This document shows positions 22,801 to 34,500 of a DNA stretch of 64,000 nt, piece by piece (positions within the stretch are counted from its first letter, which is position 1; the number at the start of each line of letters is the position of its first letter). Below the pieces are notes generated by a model. The model was given only the letters and a program-made list of their open reading frames with translations, was not told where the DNA came from and ran no database searches. The stretch is from Begonia masoniana (Eukaryota; Streptophyta; Magnoliopsida; Cucurbitales; Begoniaceae): the NCBI GenBank assembly GCA_022432975.1, contig CM039508.1, forward strand, positions 13,858,954-13,922,953, given 5' to 3'. The translations under genes were made by a program, and so were the position numbers.

Positions 22801-24975
22801 CGCATTACTAAGTCTTAATTACTCGTCCATGAAGGTTATTGGGTACTCAATACACGTCGTTCTCATCACTTCAAGTTAAAACCTTGAATGTGAGATGGAT
22901 AACTTAGGTTCTAACCACAAGTCATGTAACACTCAACCTCATTTGCTTGATACGTTCAGCTCTTTTGGAACAAATCGATTGAAGTAAGTTTCTTATACTT
23001 CATCAACGCATTACTAAGTCTTAATTACTCGTCCATGAAGGTTATTGGGTACTCAATACACGTCGTTCTCATCACTTCAAGTTAAACCTTGAATGTGAGA
23101 TGGATAACTTAGGTTCTAACCACAAGTCATGTAACACTCAACCTCATTTGCTTGATACGTTCAGCTCTTTTGGAACAAATCGATTGAAGTAAAGTTTCTT
23201 AAACTTCATCAAACGCATTACTAAGTCTTAATTACTCGTCCATGAAGGTTATTGGGTACTCATACACGTCGTTCTCATCACTTCAAGTTAAAACCTGAAT
23301 GTGAAATGGATAACTTAGGTTCTAACCACAAGTCATGTAACACTCAACCTCATTTGCTTGATACGTTCAGCTCTTTTGGAACAAATCGATTGAAGTAAAG
23401 TTTCTTATACATCATCAAACGCATTACTAAGTCTTAATTACTCGTCCATGAAGGTTATTGGGTACTCAATACACGTCGTTCTCATCACTTCAAGTTAAAC
23501 CTTGAATGTGAAATGGATAACTTAGGTTCTAACCACAAGTCATGTAACACTCAACCTCATTTGCTTGATACGTTCAGCTCTTTTGGAACAAATCGATTGA
23601 AGTAAGTTTCTTATACTTCATCAAACGCATTACTAAGTCTTAATTACTCGTCCATGAAGGTTATTGGGTACTCAATACACGTCGTTCTCATCACTTCAAG
23701 TAAAAACCTTGAATGTGAAATGGATAACTTAGGTTCTAACCACAGTCATGTAACACTCAACCTCATTTGCTTGATACGTTCAGCTCTTTTGGAACAATCG
23801 ATTGAAGTAAGTTTCTTATACTTCATCAAACGCATTACTAAGTCTTAATTACTCGTCCATGAAGTTATTGGGTACTCAATACACGTCGTTCTCATCACTT
23901 CAAGTTAAAACCTGAATGTGAGATGGATAACTTAGGTTCTAACCACAAGTCATGTAACACTCAACCTCATTTGTTTGATACGTTCAGCCCTTTTTGAATA
24001 AATCGATTAATGTAAAGCTTTTTATACTTCGTCAAACGAATTACTAAGTCTGAATTACTCATCCATGAAGGTTATTGGGTACTCAATACACGTCGTTCTC
24101 ATCACTTCAAGTTAAAACCTTGAATGTGAATGGATAACTTAGGTTCTAACCACAAGTCATGTAACACTCAACCTCATTTGCTTGATACGTTCAGCTCTTT
24201 TGGAACAAATCGTTGAAGTAAAGTTTCTTATACTTAATCAAACGCATTACTAGTCTTAATTACTCGTCCATGAAGGTTATTGGGTACTCAATACACGTCG
24301 TTCTCATCACTTCAAGTAAAAACCTTGAATGTGAGATGGATAACTTAGGTTCTAACCACAAGTCATGTAACACTCAACCTCATTTGCATGATACGTTCAG
24401 CTCTTTTGGAACAAATCGATTGAAGTAAATTTTCTTATACTTCATCAAACGCATTACTAAGTCTTAATTACTCGTCCATGAAGTTATTGGGTACTCAATA
24501 CACGTCGTTCTTATCACTTCAAGTTAAAACCTTGAATGTGAAATGGATAACATAGGTTCTAGCCACAAGTCATGTAACACTCAACCTCATTTGCTTGATA
24601 CGTTCAGCTCTTTTGGAACAAATCGATTGAAGTAAAGTTTTTTATACTTCATCAACGCATTACTAAGTCTTAATTACTCGTCCATGAAGGTTATTGGGTA
24701 CTCATACACGTCGTTCTCATCACTTCAAGTAAAAACCTTGAATGTGAAATGGATAACATAGGTTCTAGCCACAAGTCATGTAACACTCAACCTCATTTGC
24801 TTGATACGTCAGCTCTTTTGGAACAAATCGATTGAAGTAAGTTTCTTATACTTCATCAAACGCATTACTAAGTCTTAATTACTCGTCCATGAAGGTTATT
24901 GGGTACTCAATACACGTCGTTCTCATCACTTCAAGTTAAAACCTTGAATGTGAGATGGATAACTCAGGTTCTAAC
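19846..24975. repeat. Satellite array S3, about 25 copies
   Basis: 208-bp monomers, mostly of one variant type: GGAACAAATC, AAGTCTTAATT, GGGTACTCAAT and GTGAGATGG. Copies are nearly identical except for scattered 1-base homopolymer losses (CCTGAATG, GAAGTAAGTTTC, CATCAACGC). A more diverged copy lies at about 23970-24060. It ends at the fam-C LTR after GGTTCTAAC. Confidence 0.97.
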
Positions 24976-25636
24976 TGATGCGAACCACGCCAACGATGTG
25001 ACGGTGACCCACGATCAAAATATTGGCGTCGTCGCTAACCCAAATCTACAAGTTCGAAGTGGAAATCCTTGACCCGAAATCTATACAGATCCGAACCTTG
25101 GAATAAGGAGGACGCCACAAACTATGCATGTTCGTTTGATAAGTCAGATTTTTAACGCCATAAGGAGAACCCTTATAATTCGTTGTTTCTCTCTTCAAGA
25201 AACCAAGAGAAATTCTCTCACAATTAGAAAAACCTGAATACCCTTTTTTATTCAACTAAGAATGAATTATAGGCATGAAACACCCCTTCATGCTAGGGTT
25301 TCAAGAATAAAATACTATCTTGTCCTTGTAAGTCCTAATTAAAATAATGACAATTGCTAAATAATGACAACTTATGACTTGACATACGACAAGTACTTTT
25401 TAAACCCTAAAAACGACAATCGAATTACCTAAATAAATAAACAAAAATGGACATAAAAATCATCCCAAACAGCTTGGATTAAGAGAACAATCTCTGGTTC
25501 CTTTCTTCTGAACGCAATTTCCTTCTTGAGGTAAGATTGACGGGACCAAATTGCTCTTTGCTCCTTGATCTGCTTTGCCTTTGCTCTCGTTATTGGTCCA
25601 TCCACTTGTAATGAATCCGTCTTGAGGTCCTCATCA
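24976..25636 (-). repeat. Fam-C 3' LTR (661 bp)
   Basis: Plus-strand ends TGATGCGAACCACG and GGTCCTCATCA, followed by the reverse complement of a polypurine tract (TTCCCTCCCTCTTGAAA, 25637-25653). On the minus strand near 25560-25605 it encodes QVDGPITRAKAKQIKEQ, the pol tail, about 50 bp from the LTR start. The left flank is satellite CTAAC. Confidence 0.9.
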
Positions 25637-26052
25637 TTCCCTCCCTCTTGAAAATGATTGTCCTCAAATCAAAATCTGCATCAAAAGGACTCAAGTCAGA
25701 AACATTAAACGTTTGCACTTACATTGTACTCACCAGGTAAATCAAGCTTGTAGGCGTTGTTGTTAATTCGCTCAAAGCACTTGGAATGGTCCATGCACCC
25801 ACGAGGAGCAATTTAGAACGTCGTTGTGCGGGGAATCTCTCTTTGCGCATATGCAACCAAACCCAATCTCCTGGGTTCAAAAATGAGTTGACGGCGACCC
25901 TTGTTGGCATTCTGTGATGTATTGATCTTTCTCCGCTCATGTTTTGTCGAGCTCGCTCTGGAGGTTGTTGTTCACGACTTCTGCCTTCTTCTCGCCATCT
26001 AATTCACTTGTTCAGAAACAGGTAAAGGTGATAATCCAATGGGGTTAGCGAT
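25637..26052 (-). pseudogene. pol: Fam-C pol C-terminus
   Basis: End of integrase on the minus strand: NPGDWVWLHMRKERFPAQRR at about 25800-25880, a GAWTIPSAL stretch that corresponds to GDGPFQVL with a frame change, then sequence matching LPGEY...FNVS before the polypurine tract. Frameshifts are present. It joins the integrase core on the far side of the solo LTR. Confidence 0.8.
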
Positions 26053-26907
26053 TGATGTAGTCAAAGAGCAACTAAGGAAATCAAGAAGCAATAGGGAGCC
26101 AAGATCCATTGATGAATATAGGAGACCAATGACGAGATCAAGAACGAAGAAAATAAACAAAAGACTACAAATTTAATCAAGACATCCAAGAAAGATATCA
26201 TCACAAAATGTGCAACGAGCAATAATATTACTAAGTGTTGATGAAGAAGCAAGGACTTGGAAAAGAAGCCCAAAACGAAGTCTCAAAATAAAGACGTCCC
26301 ACATGGTCACCCAACATGGCACTACTCTAGCCCAAGAGTTTTTAAACGTCAAAGTTCTTACAAGTGCCACACCATTGGGCTAGGCCACAATCTGAATTAA
26401 ACTCGAGACTCACTTACTTAAACCTAAGTTCCGCGGCCACCACCACTTGCACCAATTTCCAATTTTCCTTCTCTTATTTTGGAAACTTTCCTATTGTCTA
26501 ATTAGGATATTTTGATTATTTCTAATTATGTTATTACCTTATTAGTTTTATCCCTTGCCTATTTAAGGGAGGCTTGTAATAGATTTTAGGGACTTTTTGA
26601 ATGAATTGATTTTTTATTAAGCTTTTGCTTTGAGGTGAGATCCTATAATTCTCTTCTTGAGTTCTTGGATTAGAACTTGATCTTCTTCAAGTGTATTCTT
26701 GAAAAGATCGAACTTGATAGCTTAGGTTCAACCAACGAGTTTGGTTCGGGGTCTAGCTACTTTTTCTGATAACTTTGGTTCCATCGCTATCTATCGATTG
26801 GGGTCAAGTTCCTTCTTCTTATTCTTTTGAATCAATAAAGGCATTATTCCCTTGAATTCCGTATTGCGTGTTGGGTCTAAGATCTCTAATATCTTAGGTT
26901 CATATCA
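26053..26907 (+). mobile_element. Fam-A solo LTR inside fam-C integrase
   Basis: TGATGTAGTC...GGTTCATATCA, 855 bp, with no internal sequence. The right flank begins GGATT. The left flank ends GCGAT where GCGGATT is expected from the target duplication, i.e. one G and one T lost from two homopolymers. Removing the LTR and one GGATT restores the integrase reading GFNPLTPLD seen in fam-B. It carries one 12-mer copy (GAAGCCCAAAAC) in place of the usual two. Confidence 0.9.
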
Positions 26908-28031
26908 GGATTAAAACCATAAACAATCTCAAATGGTGAAAATTTAGTGGCTGAATGAATTGAACGATTGTAGGCAAACTCAACATGTGGCAAATATTCC
27001 TCCCATGACTTAATGTTTTTGCTAATGACTGCCCTCAACAATGTCGATAAAGTCCTATTCACTACCTCAGTTTGACCATCAGTTTGGGGATGACAAGTAG
27101 TTGAAAACAAAAGTTTTGTTCCTAATTTCCCCCACAAAGTTTTCCAAAAGTAACTTAAAAACTTAGCATCACGATCCGAAACTATTGTCCTTGGCATCCC
27201 ATGTAACCGTACTATCTCTCGAAAGAACAATTCAGCAACATTAGAGGCATAATCAGTTTTATGACAAGGAATAAAATGAGCCATCTTAGAAAAACGATCT
27301 ACAACCACAAAAATCGAATCCTTACCACGCTTAGTCCTAGGTAACCCTAGCACAAAGTCCATCGAAATGTCAATCCAAGGTGAACTAGGAATAGGCAGTG
27401 GTGTGTAAAGCCCGTTCGGTTGTACTCTCGATTTAGCTTGCTTACACGTAAGACACCTACCAACTATCCTCTCAACATCTCGTTTAATGTGGGGCCAATA
27501 GAAATGTTCTTGTAGAATTCCTAGAGTTTTTGCTACCCCAAAATGCCCCATCAACCCTCCCCCATGGGATTCCCTAATCAATAAATCACGCAAAGAACAG
27601 TTGGGAACACACAATTTACCTTCCCTAAATAGGTACTCGTCATGCCTAAAGAACTTCCCAAACCCAGATTTCTCACACAACCTATAACTCTCTCCAAAAT
27701 CAACATCATCAATGTAAAGCTGCTTGATATGTTCGAATCCAAGTAATTTAGCATCTAAGGTTGATATTAAAACATACCTGCGAGAAAGTGCATCAGCAAC
27801 CACATTCTCCTTACCTTTCTTGTACTGGATGACGTATGGGAATGGCTCCAAGAATTCAGACCAGTGACCATGGCGTTTGTTCAGCTTGTGTTGGCTCTTG
27901 AAATGCTTCAAGGTTTCATGATCGGTGCGGATCACGAACTCCTTTGGCATCAGGTAGTGTTGCCACGTCTCGAGGGCACGAACTACGGCATAGAGCTCTT
28001 TGTCGTATGTCGGGTAGTTTGAGCGTTGCAC
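26908..28031 (-). CDS. pol: Fam-C RNase H end and integrase
   Basis: A minus-strand frame 28031-26886 (381 aa), whose last six residues come from the solo LTR. RNase H end: [30 protein letters not shown] and VADALSRRY. Integrase zinc region: [39 protein letters not shown]. Core with the full DDE triad: [27 protein letters not shown] and [13 protein letters not shown]. This is the best-preserved integrase in the window. The apparent Met start is not the real one: just upstream FSEK is followed by a stop, caused by one lost base in the codon series for KLSGA. Confidence 0.9.
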
Positions 28032-28452
28032 CGCTCACTTCTCACTGAAGTATGCAATTGGTCTTCGTTCCTGCATTAAAACAGCTCCAATCCCTACACC
28101 TGAAGCATCACACTAAACCTCAAACATTTTATCAAAGTTAGGTAAAGCAAGTAAAGGGGCATGCGAAAGGTTATATTTCAGAATCTTAATGCCTCCTCTT
28201 GTGCCTCGCCCCACTTGAATGGAACATTCTTCTTCATCACATCGGTGAGCGGTGCGGCCACGGTGCTAAAGTCCTTCACGAATCGCCGGTAGAAGCTAGC
28301 AAGTCCATGAAACTTCGCACATGTCCAACAGTCGTCGGAGTTGGCCATTCTTGAATTGCGGAAACCTTTTCATTGTCAACCTGGATTCCCTGCGCGCTAA
28401 CAATAAAACAAGAAAAACAAGCTGGTCGGTGCAAAAGGTGCACTTGCCCTGG
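28032..28452 (-). pseudogene. pol: Fam-C RT thumb-connection, part
   Basis: Minus-strand coding remnants: PIAYFSEK just right of 28031, a DASGVGIGAVL-like stretch, [20 protein letters not shown] (28276-28482 frame) and the CTFC..LVF region next to the A1 insertion. Frames change several times. The last bases, CCTGG at 28448-28452, are one copy of the A1 target duplication. Confidence 0.82.
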
Positions 28453-29312
28453 TGATGTAGTCAAAGGAGCAACTAAGGACAATCAAGAAGCAATAGGGAA
28501 GCCAAGATCCATGATGAATATAGGAGGACCAATGACGAGATCAAGAACGAAGAAAATAAAACAAAAGACTACAAATTTTAATCAAAGACATCCAAGAAAA
28601 GGAATCATCACAAAATGTGCAACGAGCAATAATATTACTAAGTGTTGATGAAGAAGCAAGGACTGGAAAAGAAGCCCAAAACGAAGCCCAAAACGAAGTC
28701 CTCAAAAATAAAGACTTCCCACATGGTCACCCAACATGGCACTACTCTAGCCCAAGAGTTTTTAACTTCAAAGTTCTTACAAGTGCCACACCATTGGGCT
28801 AGGCCCACAATCTGAATTAAACTCGAGACTCACGTACGTAAACCTAAGTTCCGCGGCCGACCATCCACTTGCACCACTTTCCAATTTTCCGTCTCTTATT
28901 TTGGAAACTTTCCTATGTCTAATTAGATATTTTGATTATTATGTTATTACCTTATTAGTTTTATCCTTTGCCTATTAAGGGAGGCTTGTAATAGATTTTA
29001 GGACTTTTGAATGAATTGATTTTTATTAAGCTTTTGCTTGAGGTGAGATCCTTATACTTCTCTTCTTGAGTTCTTGGATTAGAACTTGATCTTCTTCAAG
29101 TGTATTCTTGAAAAGATCGAACTGATAGCTAGGTTCAACCAACGAGTTTGGTTCGGGTCTAGCTGCGTTTTCTGATAACTTTGGTTCCATCGCTATCTAT
29201 CGATTGGGGTCAAGTTCCTTCTTCTTATTCTTTTGAATCAATAAAGGCATTATTCCCTTTGAATTCCGTATTGCGTGTTGGGTCTAAGATCTAATATCTT
29301 AGGTTCATATCA
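28453..29312 (+). repeat. A1 5' LTR (860 bp)
   Basis: TGATGTAGTCAAAGG...GGTTCATATCA. It contains the pol-tail motif GGPMTRSRTKK near 28525-28560, two 12-mers (GAAGCCCAAAAC twice, 28674-28697) and a TATTAAGG TATA-like region near 28972. Several 1-base losses against the 3' copy fall in homopolymers. Confidence 0.95.
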
Positions 29313-29314
29313 TT

Positions 29315-29326
29315 TGGTATCAGAGC
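29315..29326 (+). other. A1 primer-binding site
   Basis: TGGTATCAGAGC, an exact match to the initiator tRNA-Met complement, two bases after the 5' LTR. Confidence 0.9.
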
Positions 29327-29475
29327 GAAGGTTCTTCGATTCAAAGAAGCTATCTTTATCATTCTTGTTATTCTTCTTTTCTTCTCCACAAAACCTTTCG
29401 ATTATTCTATTTTTCGTTTTAGATCAAAAAAAAAAAAATTCGAAAAAAAAAAAAAAAAAAAAAAGGACTGGAAAA
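29327..29475 (+). other. A1 leader remnant
   Basis: The first about 100 bp of the leader match A2 and A3 (GAAGGTTCTTCGATTCAAAG...TTTCGTTTTAG). Then come A13, TTCG and a run of about 23 A, and a 15-bp piece GGACTGGAAAA that belongs to the LTR just upstream of its 12-mers. The LTR piece fused to leader poly-A marks the template jump that seeded the array. Confidence 0.85.
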
Positions 29476-31779
29476 GAAGCCCAAAACGAAGCCCAAAACG
29501 AAGCCCAAAACGAAGCCCAAAACGAAGCCCAAAACGAAGCCCAAAACGAAGCCCAAAACGAAGCCCAAAACGAAGCCCAAAACGAAGCCCAAAACGAAGC
29601 CCAAAACGAAGCCCAAAACGAAGCCCAAAACGAAGCCCAAAACGAAGCCCAAAACGAAGCCCAAAACGAAGCCCAAAACGAAGCCCAAAACGAAGCCCAA
29701 AACGAAGCCCAAAACGAAGCCCAAAACGAAGCCCAAAACGAAGCCCAAAACGAAGCCCAAAACGAAGCCCAAAACGAAGCCCAAAACGAAGCCCAAAACG
29801 AAGCCCAAAACGAAGCCCAAAACGAAGCCCAAAACGAAGCCCAAAACGAAGCCCAAAACGAAGCCCAAAACGAAGCCCAAAACGAAGCCCAAAACGAAGC
29901 CCAAAACGAAGCCCAAAACGAAGCCCAAAACGAAGCCCAAAACGAAGCCCAAAACGAAGCCCAAAACGAAGCCCAAAACGAAGCCCAAAACGAAGCCCAA
30001 AACGAAGCCCAAAACGAAGCCCAAAACGAAGCCCAAAACGAAGCCCAAAACGAAGCCCAAAACGAAGCCCAAAACGAAGCCCAAAACGAAGCCCAAAACG
30101 AAGCCCAAAACGAAGCCCAAAACGAAGCCCAAAACGAAGCCCAAAACGAAGCCCAAAACGAAGCCCAAAACGAAGCCCAAAACGAAGCCCAAAACGAAGC
30201 CCAAAACGAAGCCCAAAACGAAGCCCAAAACGAAGCCCAAAACGAAGCCCAAAACGAAGCCCAAAACGAAGCCCAAAACGAAGCCCAAAACGAAGCCCAA
30301 AACGAAGCCCAAAACGAAGCCCAAAACGAAGCCCAAAACGAAGCCCAAAACGAAGCCCAAAACGAAGCCCAAAACGAAGCCCAAAACGAAGCCCAAAACG
30401 AAGCCCAAAACGAAGCCCAAAACGAAGCCCAAAACGAAGCCCAAAACGAAGCCCAAAACGAAGCCCAAAACGAAGCCCAAAACGAAGCCCAAAACGAAGC
30501 CCAAAACGAAGCCCAAAACGAAGCCCAAAACGAAGCCCAAAACGAAGCCCAAAACGAAGCCCAAAACGAAGCCCAAAACGAAGCCCAAAACGAAGCCCAA
30601 AACGAAGCCCAAAACGAAGCCCAAAACGAAGCCCAAAACGAAGCCCAAAACGAAGCCCAAAACGAAGCCCAAAACGAAGCCCAAAACGAAGCCCAAAACG
30701 AAGCCCAAAACGAAGCCCAAAACGAAGCCCAAAACGAAGCCCAAAACGAAGCCCAAAACGAAGCCCAAAACGAAGCCCAAAACGAAGCCCAAAACGAAGC
30801 CCAAAACGAAGCCCAAAACGAAGCCCAAAACGAAGCCCAAAACGAAGCCCAAAACGAAGCCCAAAACGAAGCCCAAAACGAAGCCCAAAACGAAGCCCAA
30901 AACGAAGCCCAAAACGAAGCCCAAAACGAAGCCCAAAACGAAGCCCAAAACGAAGCCCAAAACGAAGCCCAAAACGAAGCCCAAAACGAAGCCCAAAACG
31001 AAGCCCAAAACGAAGCCCAAAACGAAGCCCAAAACGAAGCCCAAAACGAAGCCCAAAACGAAGCCCAAAACGAAGCCCAAAACGAAGCCCAAAACGAAGC
31101 CCAAAACGAAGCCCAAAACGAAGCCCAAAACGAAGCCCAAAACGAAGCCCAAAACGAAGCCCAAAACGAAGCCCAAAACGAAGCCCAAAACGAAGCCCAA
31201 AACGAAGCCCAAAACGAAGCCCAAAACGAAGCCCAAAACGAAGCCCAAAACGAAGCCCAAAACGAAGCCCAAAACGAAGCCCAAAACGAAGCCCAAAACG
31301 AAGCCCAAAACGAAGCCCAAAACGAAGCCCAAAACGAAGCCCAAAACGAAGCCCAAAACGAAGCCCAAAACGAAGCCCAAAACGAAGCCCAAAACGAAGC
31401 CCAAAACGAAGCCCAAAACGAAGCCCAAAACGAAGCCCAAAACGAAGCCCAAAACGAAGCCCAAAACGAAGCCCAAAACGAAGCCCAAAACGAAGCCCAA
31501 AACGAAGCCCAAAACGAAGCCCAAAACGAAGCCCAAAACGAAGCCCAAAACGAAGCCCAAAACGAAGCCCAAAACGAAGCCCAAAACGAAGCCCAAAACG
31601 AAGCCCAAAACGAAGCCCAAAACGAAGCCCAAAACGAAGCCCAAAACGAAGCCCAAAACGAAGCCCAAAACGAAGCCCAAAACGAAGCCCAAAACGAAGC
31701 CCAAAACGAAGCCCAAAACGAAGCCCAAAACGAAGCCCAAAACGAAGCCCAAAACGAAGCCCAAAACGAAGCCCAAAAC
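29476..31779 (+). repeat. 12-bp minisatellite, 192 identical copies
   Basis: Unit GAAGCCCAAAAC, 2304 bp, with no variation by eye. The unit and its left flank (AGGACTGGAAAA) occur in the fam-A LTR, where there are one or two copies. In the pol-tail frame it reads Glu-Ala-Gln-Asn. All six frames of the unit are free of stop codons, so the long ORFs across it (1287 aa forward, 785 aa reverse) are not evidence of a protein. Perfect identity means very recent expansion or artificial consensus. Confidence 0.98.
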
Positions 31780-32823
31780 GAAAAAAAAAAAAAAATTCGA
31801 AAAAAAAAAAAAAAAAAAAAATTCGAAAAAAAAAAAAATTCGAAAAAAAAAAAAAATTCGAAAAAAAAAAAAAAAATTCGAAAAAAAAAAAAAAAATTCG
31901 AAAAAAAAAAAAATTCGAAAAAAAAAAAAAAATTCGAAAAAAAAAAAAATTCGAAAAAAAAAAAAATTCGAAAAAAAAAAAAAAAAAAAAAAAAATTCGA
32001 AAAAAAAAAAAATTCGAAAAAAAAAAAAAAAAAATTCGAAAAAAAAAAAAAAAATTCGAAAAAAAAAAAAAAAAAAAAATTCGAAAAAAAAAAAAATTCG
32101 AAAAAAAAAAAAAAATTCGAAAAAAAAAAAAATTCGAAAAAAAAAAAAAAAAAAATTCGAAAAAAAAAAAAAAAATTCGAAAAAAAAAAAAAAAAAATTC
32201 GAAAAAAAAAAAAATTCGAAAAAAAAAAAAATTCGAAAAAAAAAAAAAAATTCGAAAAAAAAAAAAAATTCGAAAAAAAAAAAAAAAAAAATTCGAAAAA
32301 AAAAAAAATTCGAAAAAAAAAAAAATTCGAAAAAAAAAAAAAAAAAAAAAATTCGAAAAAAAAAAAAATTCGAAAAAAAAAAAAATTCGAAAAAAAAAAA
32401 AAAAAAAAAATTCGAAAAAAAAAAAAATTCGAAAAAAAAAAAAAAATTCGAAAAAAAAAAAAATTCGAAAAAAAAAAAAATTCGAAAAAAAAAAAAAAAA
32501 AATTCGAAAAAAAAAAAAAAAAAAAAAAAATTCGAAAAAAAAAAAAATTCGAAAAAAAAAAAAAAAAAAAAAAAAATTCGAAAAAAAAAAAAAAATTCGA
32601 AAAAAAAAAAAATTCGAAAAAAAAAAAAATTCGAAAAAAAAAAAAAAAATTCGAAAAAAAAAAAAATTCGAAAAAAAAAAAAATTCGAAAAAAAAAAAAA
32701 AAAAATTCGAAAAAAAAAAAAAAAAAAATTCGAAAAAAAAAAAAAAAAAATTCGAAAAAAAAAAAAAAAAAAAAAAAATTCGAAAAAAAAAAAAAAAATT
32801 CGAAAAAAAAAAAAAAAAATTCG

Positions 32824-32858
<35 letters not shown>

Positions 32859-33027
32859 CGAAAAAAAAAAAAATTCGAAAAAAAAAAAAATTCGAAAAAA
32901 AAAAAAATTCGAAAAAAAAAAAAATTCGAAAAAAAAAAAAAAAAAAATTCGAAAAAAAAAAAAATTCGAAAAAAAAAAAAAAAAAAATTCGAAAAAAAAA
33001 AAAATTCGAAAAAAAAAAAAAAATTCG

Positions 33028-33075
<48 letters not shown>

Positions 33076-33132
33076 CGAAAAAAAAAAAAAAAAAAATTCG
33101 AAAAAAAAAAAAATTCGAAAAAAAAAAAAAAA
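31780..33132 (+). repeat. A(n)TTCG array, about 65 units
   Basis: Runs of about 12 to 35 A separated by TTCG, 1.35 kb. The seed is probably the fam-A leader, which has A-runs around ATTCCGAAAATTC in A2 and A3 and A13-TTCG-A(n) at 29426-29464 in A1. Unit lengths vary irregularly, as expected of poly-A slippage or of homopolymer miscalling. It joins gag directly at ATTATGAGAAAAAGG. Confidence 0.95.
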
Positions 33133-33720
33133 TTATGAGAAAAAGGTACGTCCCATCATATTACTATAGGATTTGTGTCGGAAACTTCAAGGTCTTACTC
33201 AAGGATATAAAAGTGTGGAGGAGTATTATAAAGAATGGAGATGGCCATGATAAAGGCCGATGTTAACGAGGATGGAGAAGCCACAATGGCAAGGTTTGTG
33301 GGAGGACTTAATCGAGAAATTGCCGACATAGTAGATTTACAACACTATTGGACATGGAGGAATTACTACACAAGGCGATCAAAATCGAACGACAACTAAA
33401 TGCCAAGAAAAGTGCAAAGGTAAACACAGCGTCAAATAGTTCGTGGAAACCAAATTGGAAAGGAGAGAAGCCAAACCCGAGGGAGGACCACAAAGGAAAA
33501 ATCGTCGCTAATAACTTCAACCCACCTAAAGGAAAGAGCGAGGTTCCAACACTAACTCGGACTAGAGAAGTCAAGTGTTATCGATGCCAAGGAATTGGGC
33601 ACATTGCATCAAATTGTCCCAATAAGCGTGCAATGGTCTTTTTAGAGAATGGTGATATAGAAAGTGTGAGTTCAGCGATAACGAGATGCCATCACTCGAA
33701 GATTGTAGTGACGTAGACGT
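33133..33720 (+). pseudogene. gag: A1 gag, C-terminal half, frameshifted
   Basis: Starts inside gag at the codons for TIMRKRYVPSYYYRD, so about 170 N-terminal residues are absent. Lost bases near 33169 (ATAGGATTTG) and 33231 (AAAGAATGGAG) break the frame. The frame 33348-33716 gives ELLHKAIKIERQLNAKKSAK and the knuckle CYRCQGIGHIASNCPNK, then shifts at GTGAGTTCAGCGATAACG. By alignment with A3 the product would be an RNA-binding nucleocapsid, but it cannot be made from this copy. Confidence 0.87.
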
Positions 33721-34500
33721 GGAGGAACCGTCAAAGGAGATTTATTAGTCACAAGGAGAGCCTTAAGTGTACAAATTAAGGAGGACGACGACACAAGCCC
33801 AAAGGAAAACAATCTTTCGATACTAGGTGTCTGTCAACAACAGGTATGTAGCATGATTCATCGATAGCGGAAGTTGCACAAACGTGGCTAGTACATTATT
33901 GGTCCAAAGTTAAATTTGCAAACCAAGCGACACCCAAGCCGTACAAATTGCAATGGTTGAGCGGTTGTGGCGAATTAAGGTAACAAGACAAGGTAAACAT
34001 CACATTATCAATCGGAAAGTACAAGATGAGATTTTGGGTGACGTAGTGCCAATGCAAGCAAACTCACATCCTATTGGGGAGACCATGGCAATAGATAGAA
34101 CGTGTTAAGCATAACGGCTACAAAAATGAGTATTCGCTTACTCAAATGGGAGGTTGGTATACTAAAACCATTACCACCGTGGGAAGCAAGCTTGGATCAA
34201 GAGAGGATTGCCAAGAGATCCAAAATGACAAAATGGCGTAGTCAAAAATTCAAGCATGAAAGAAGAGAAGAAAAAAGGCGAAAAAGAAAGAGGAGACAAA
34301 AAAGCCGATGAGGAGAAAAGTCATAAATAAAGAGAGCAAAAAGACAAGAGGAAGAAAAGAAAATTGGAGGAAGGAAAAAAAACGAGGAGAAGAGAGAAAA
34401 AAGAGTGGACTTGTGAGGAAAGGTGAGGAGATGATTTTTGTTACTCTACAAAGATGTTTATTTTTTCAACTAACGAACTAACAAATTTCTCTTCCCATAA
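33721..34500 (+). pseudogene. A1 protease and lysine-rich linker, decayed
   Basis: Matches A3 60505-61200. The protease active site (TCGATAGCGGAAGTTGC near 33861) is recognisable but in broken frames, and PILLG-like coding appears near 34068-34082. A lysine- and glutamate-rich linker follows (34102-34400), ending near GGACTTGTGAGG. Position 34410 corresponds to where the fam-D LTR entered A3; A1 lacks that insertion. Confidence 0.8.

Noticed and set aside
29275..33138. 1287-residue forward ORF and 785-residue reverse ORF
   Set aside because: They are open because the 12-mer has no stop codon in any of its six frames and the A(n)TTCG array has almost none. The flanks are leader and LTR pieces. 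No evidence of a protein.
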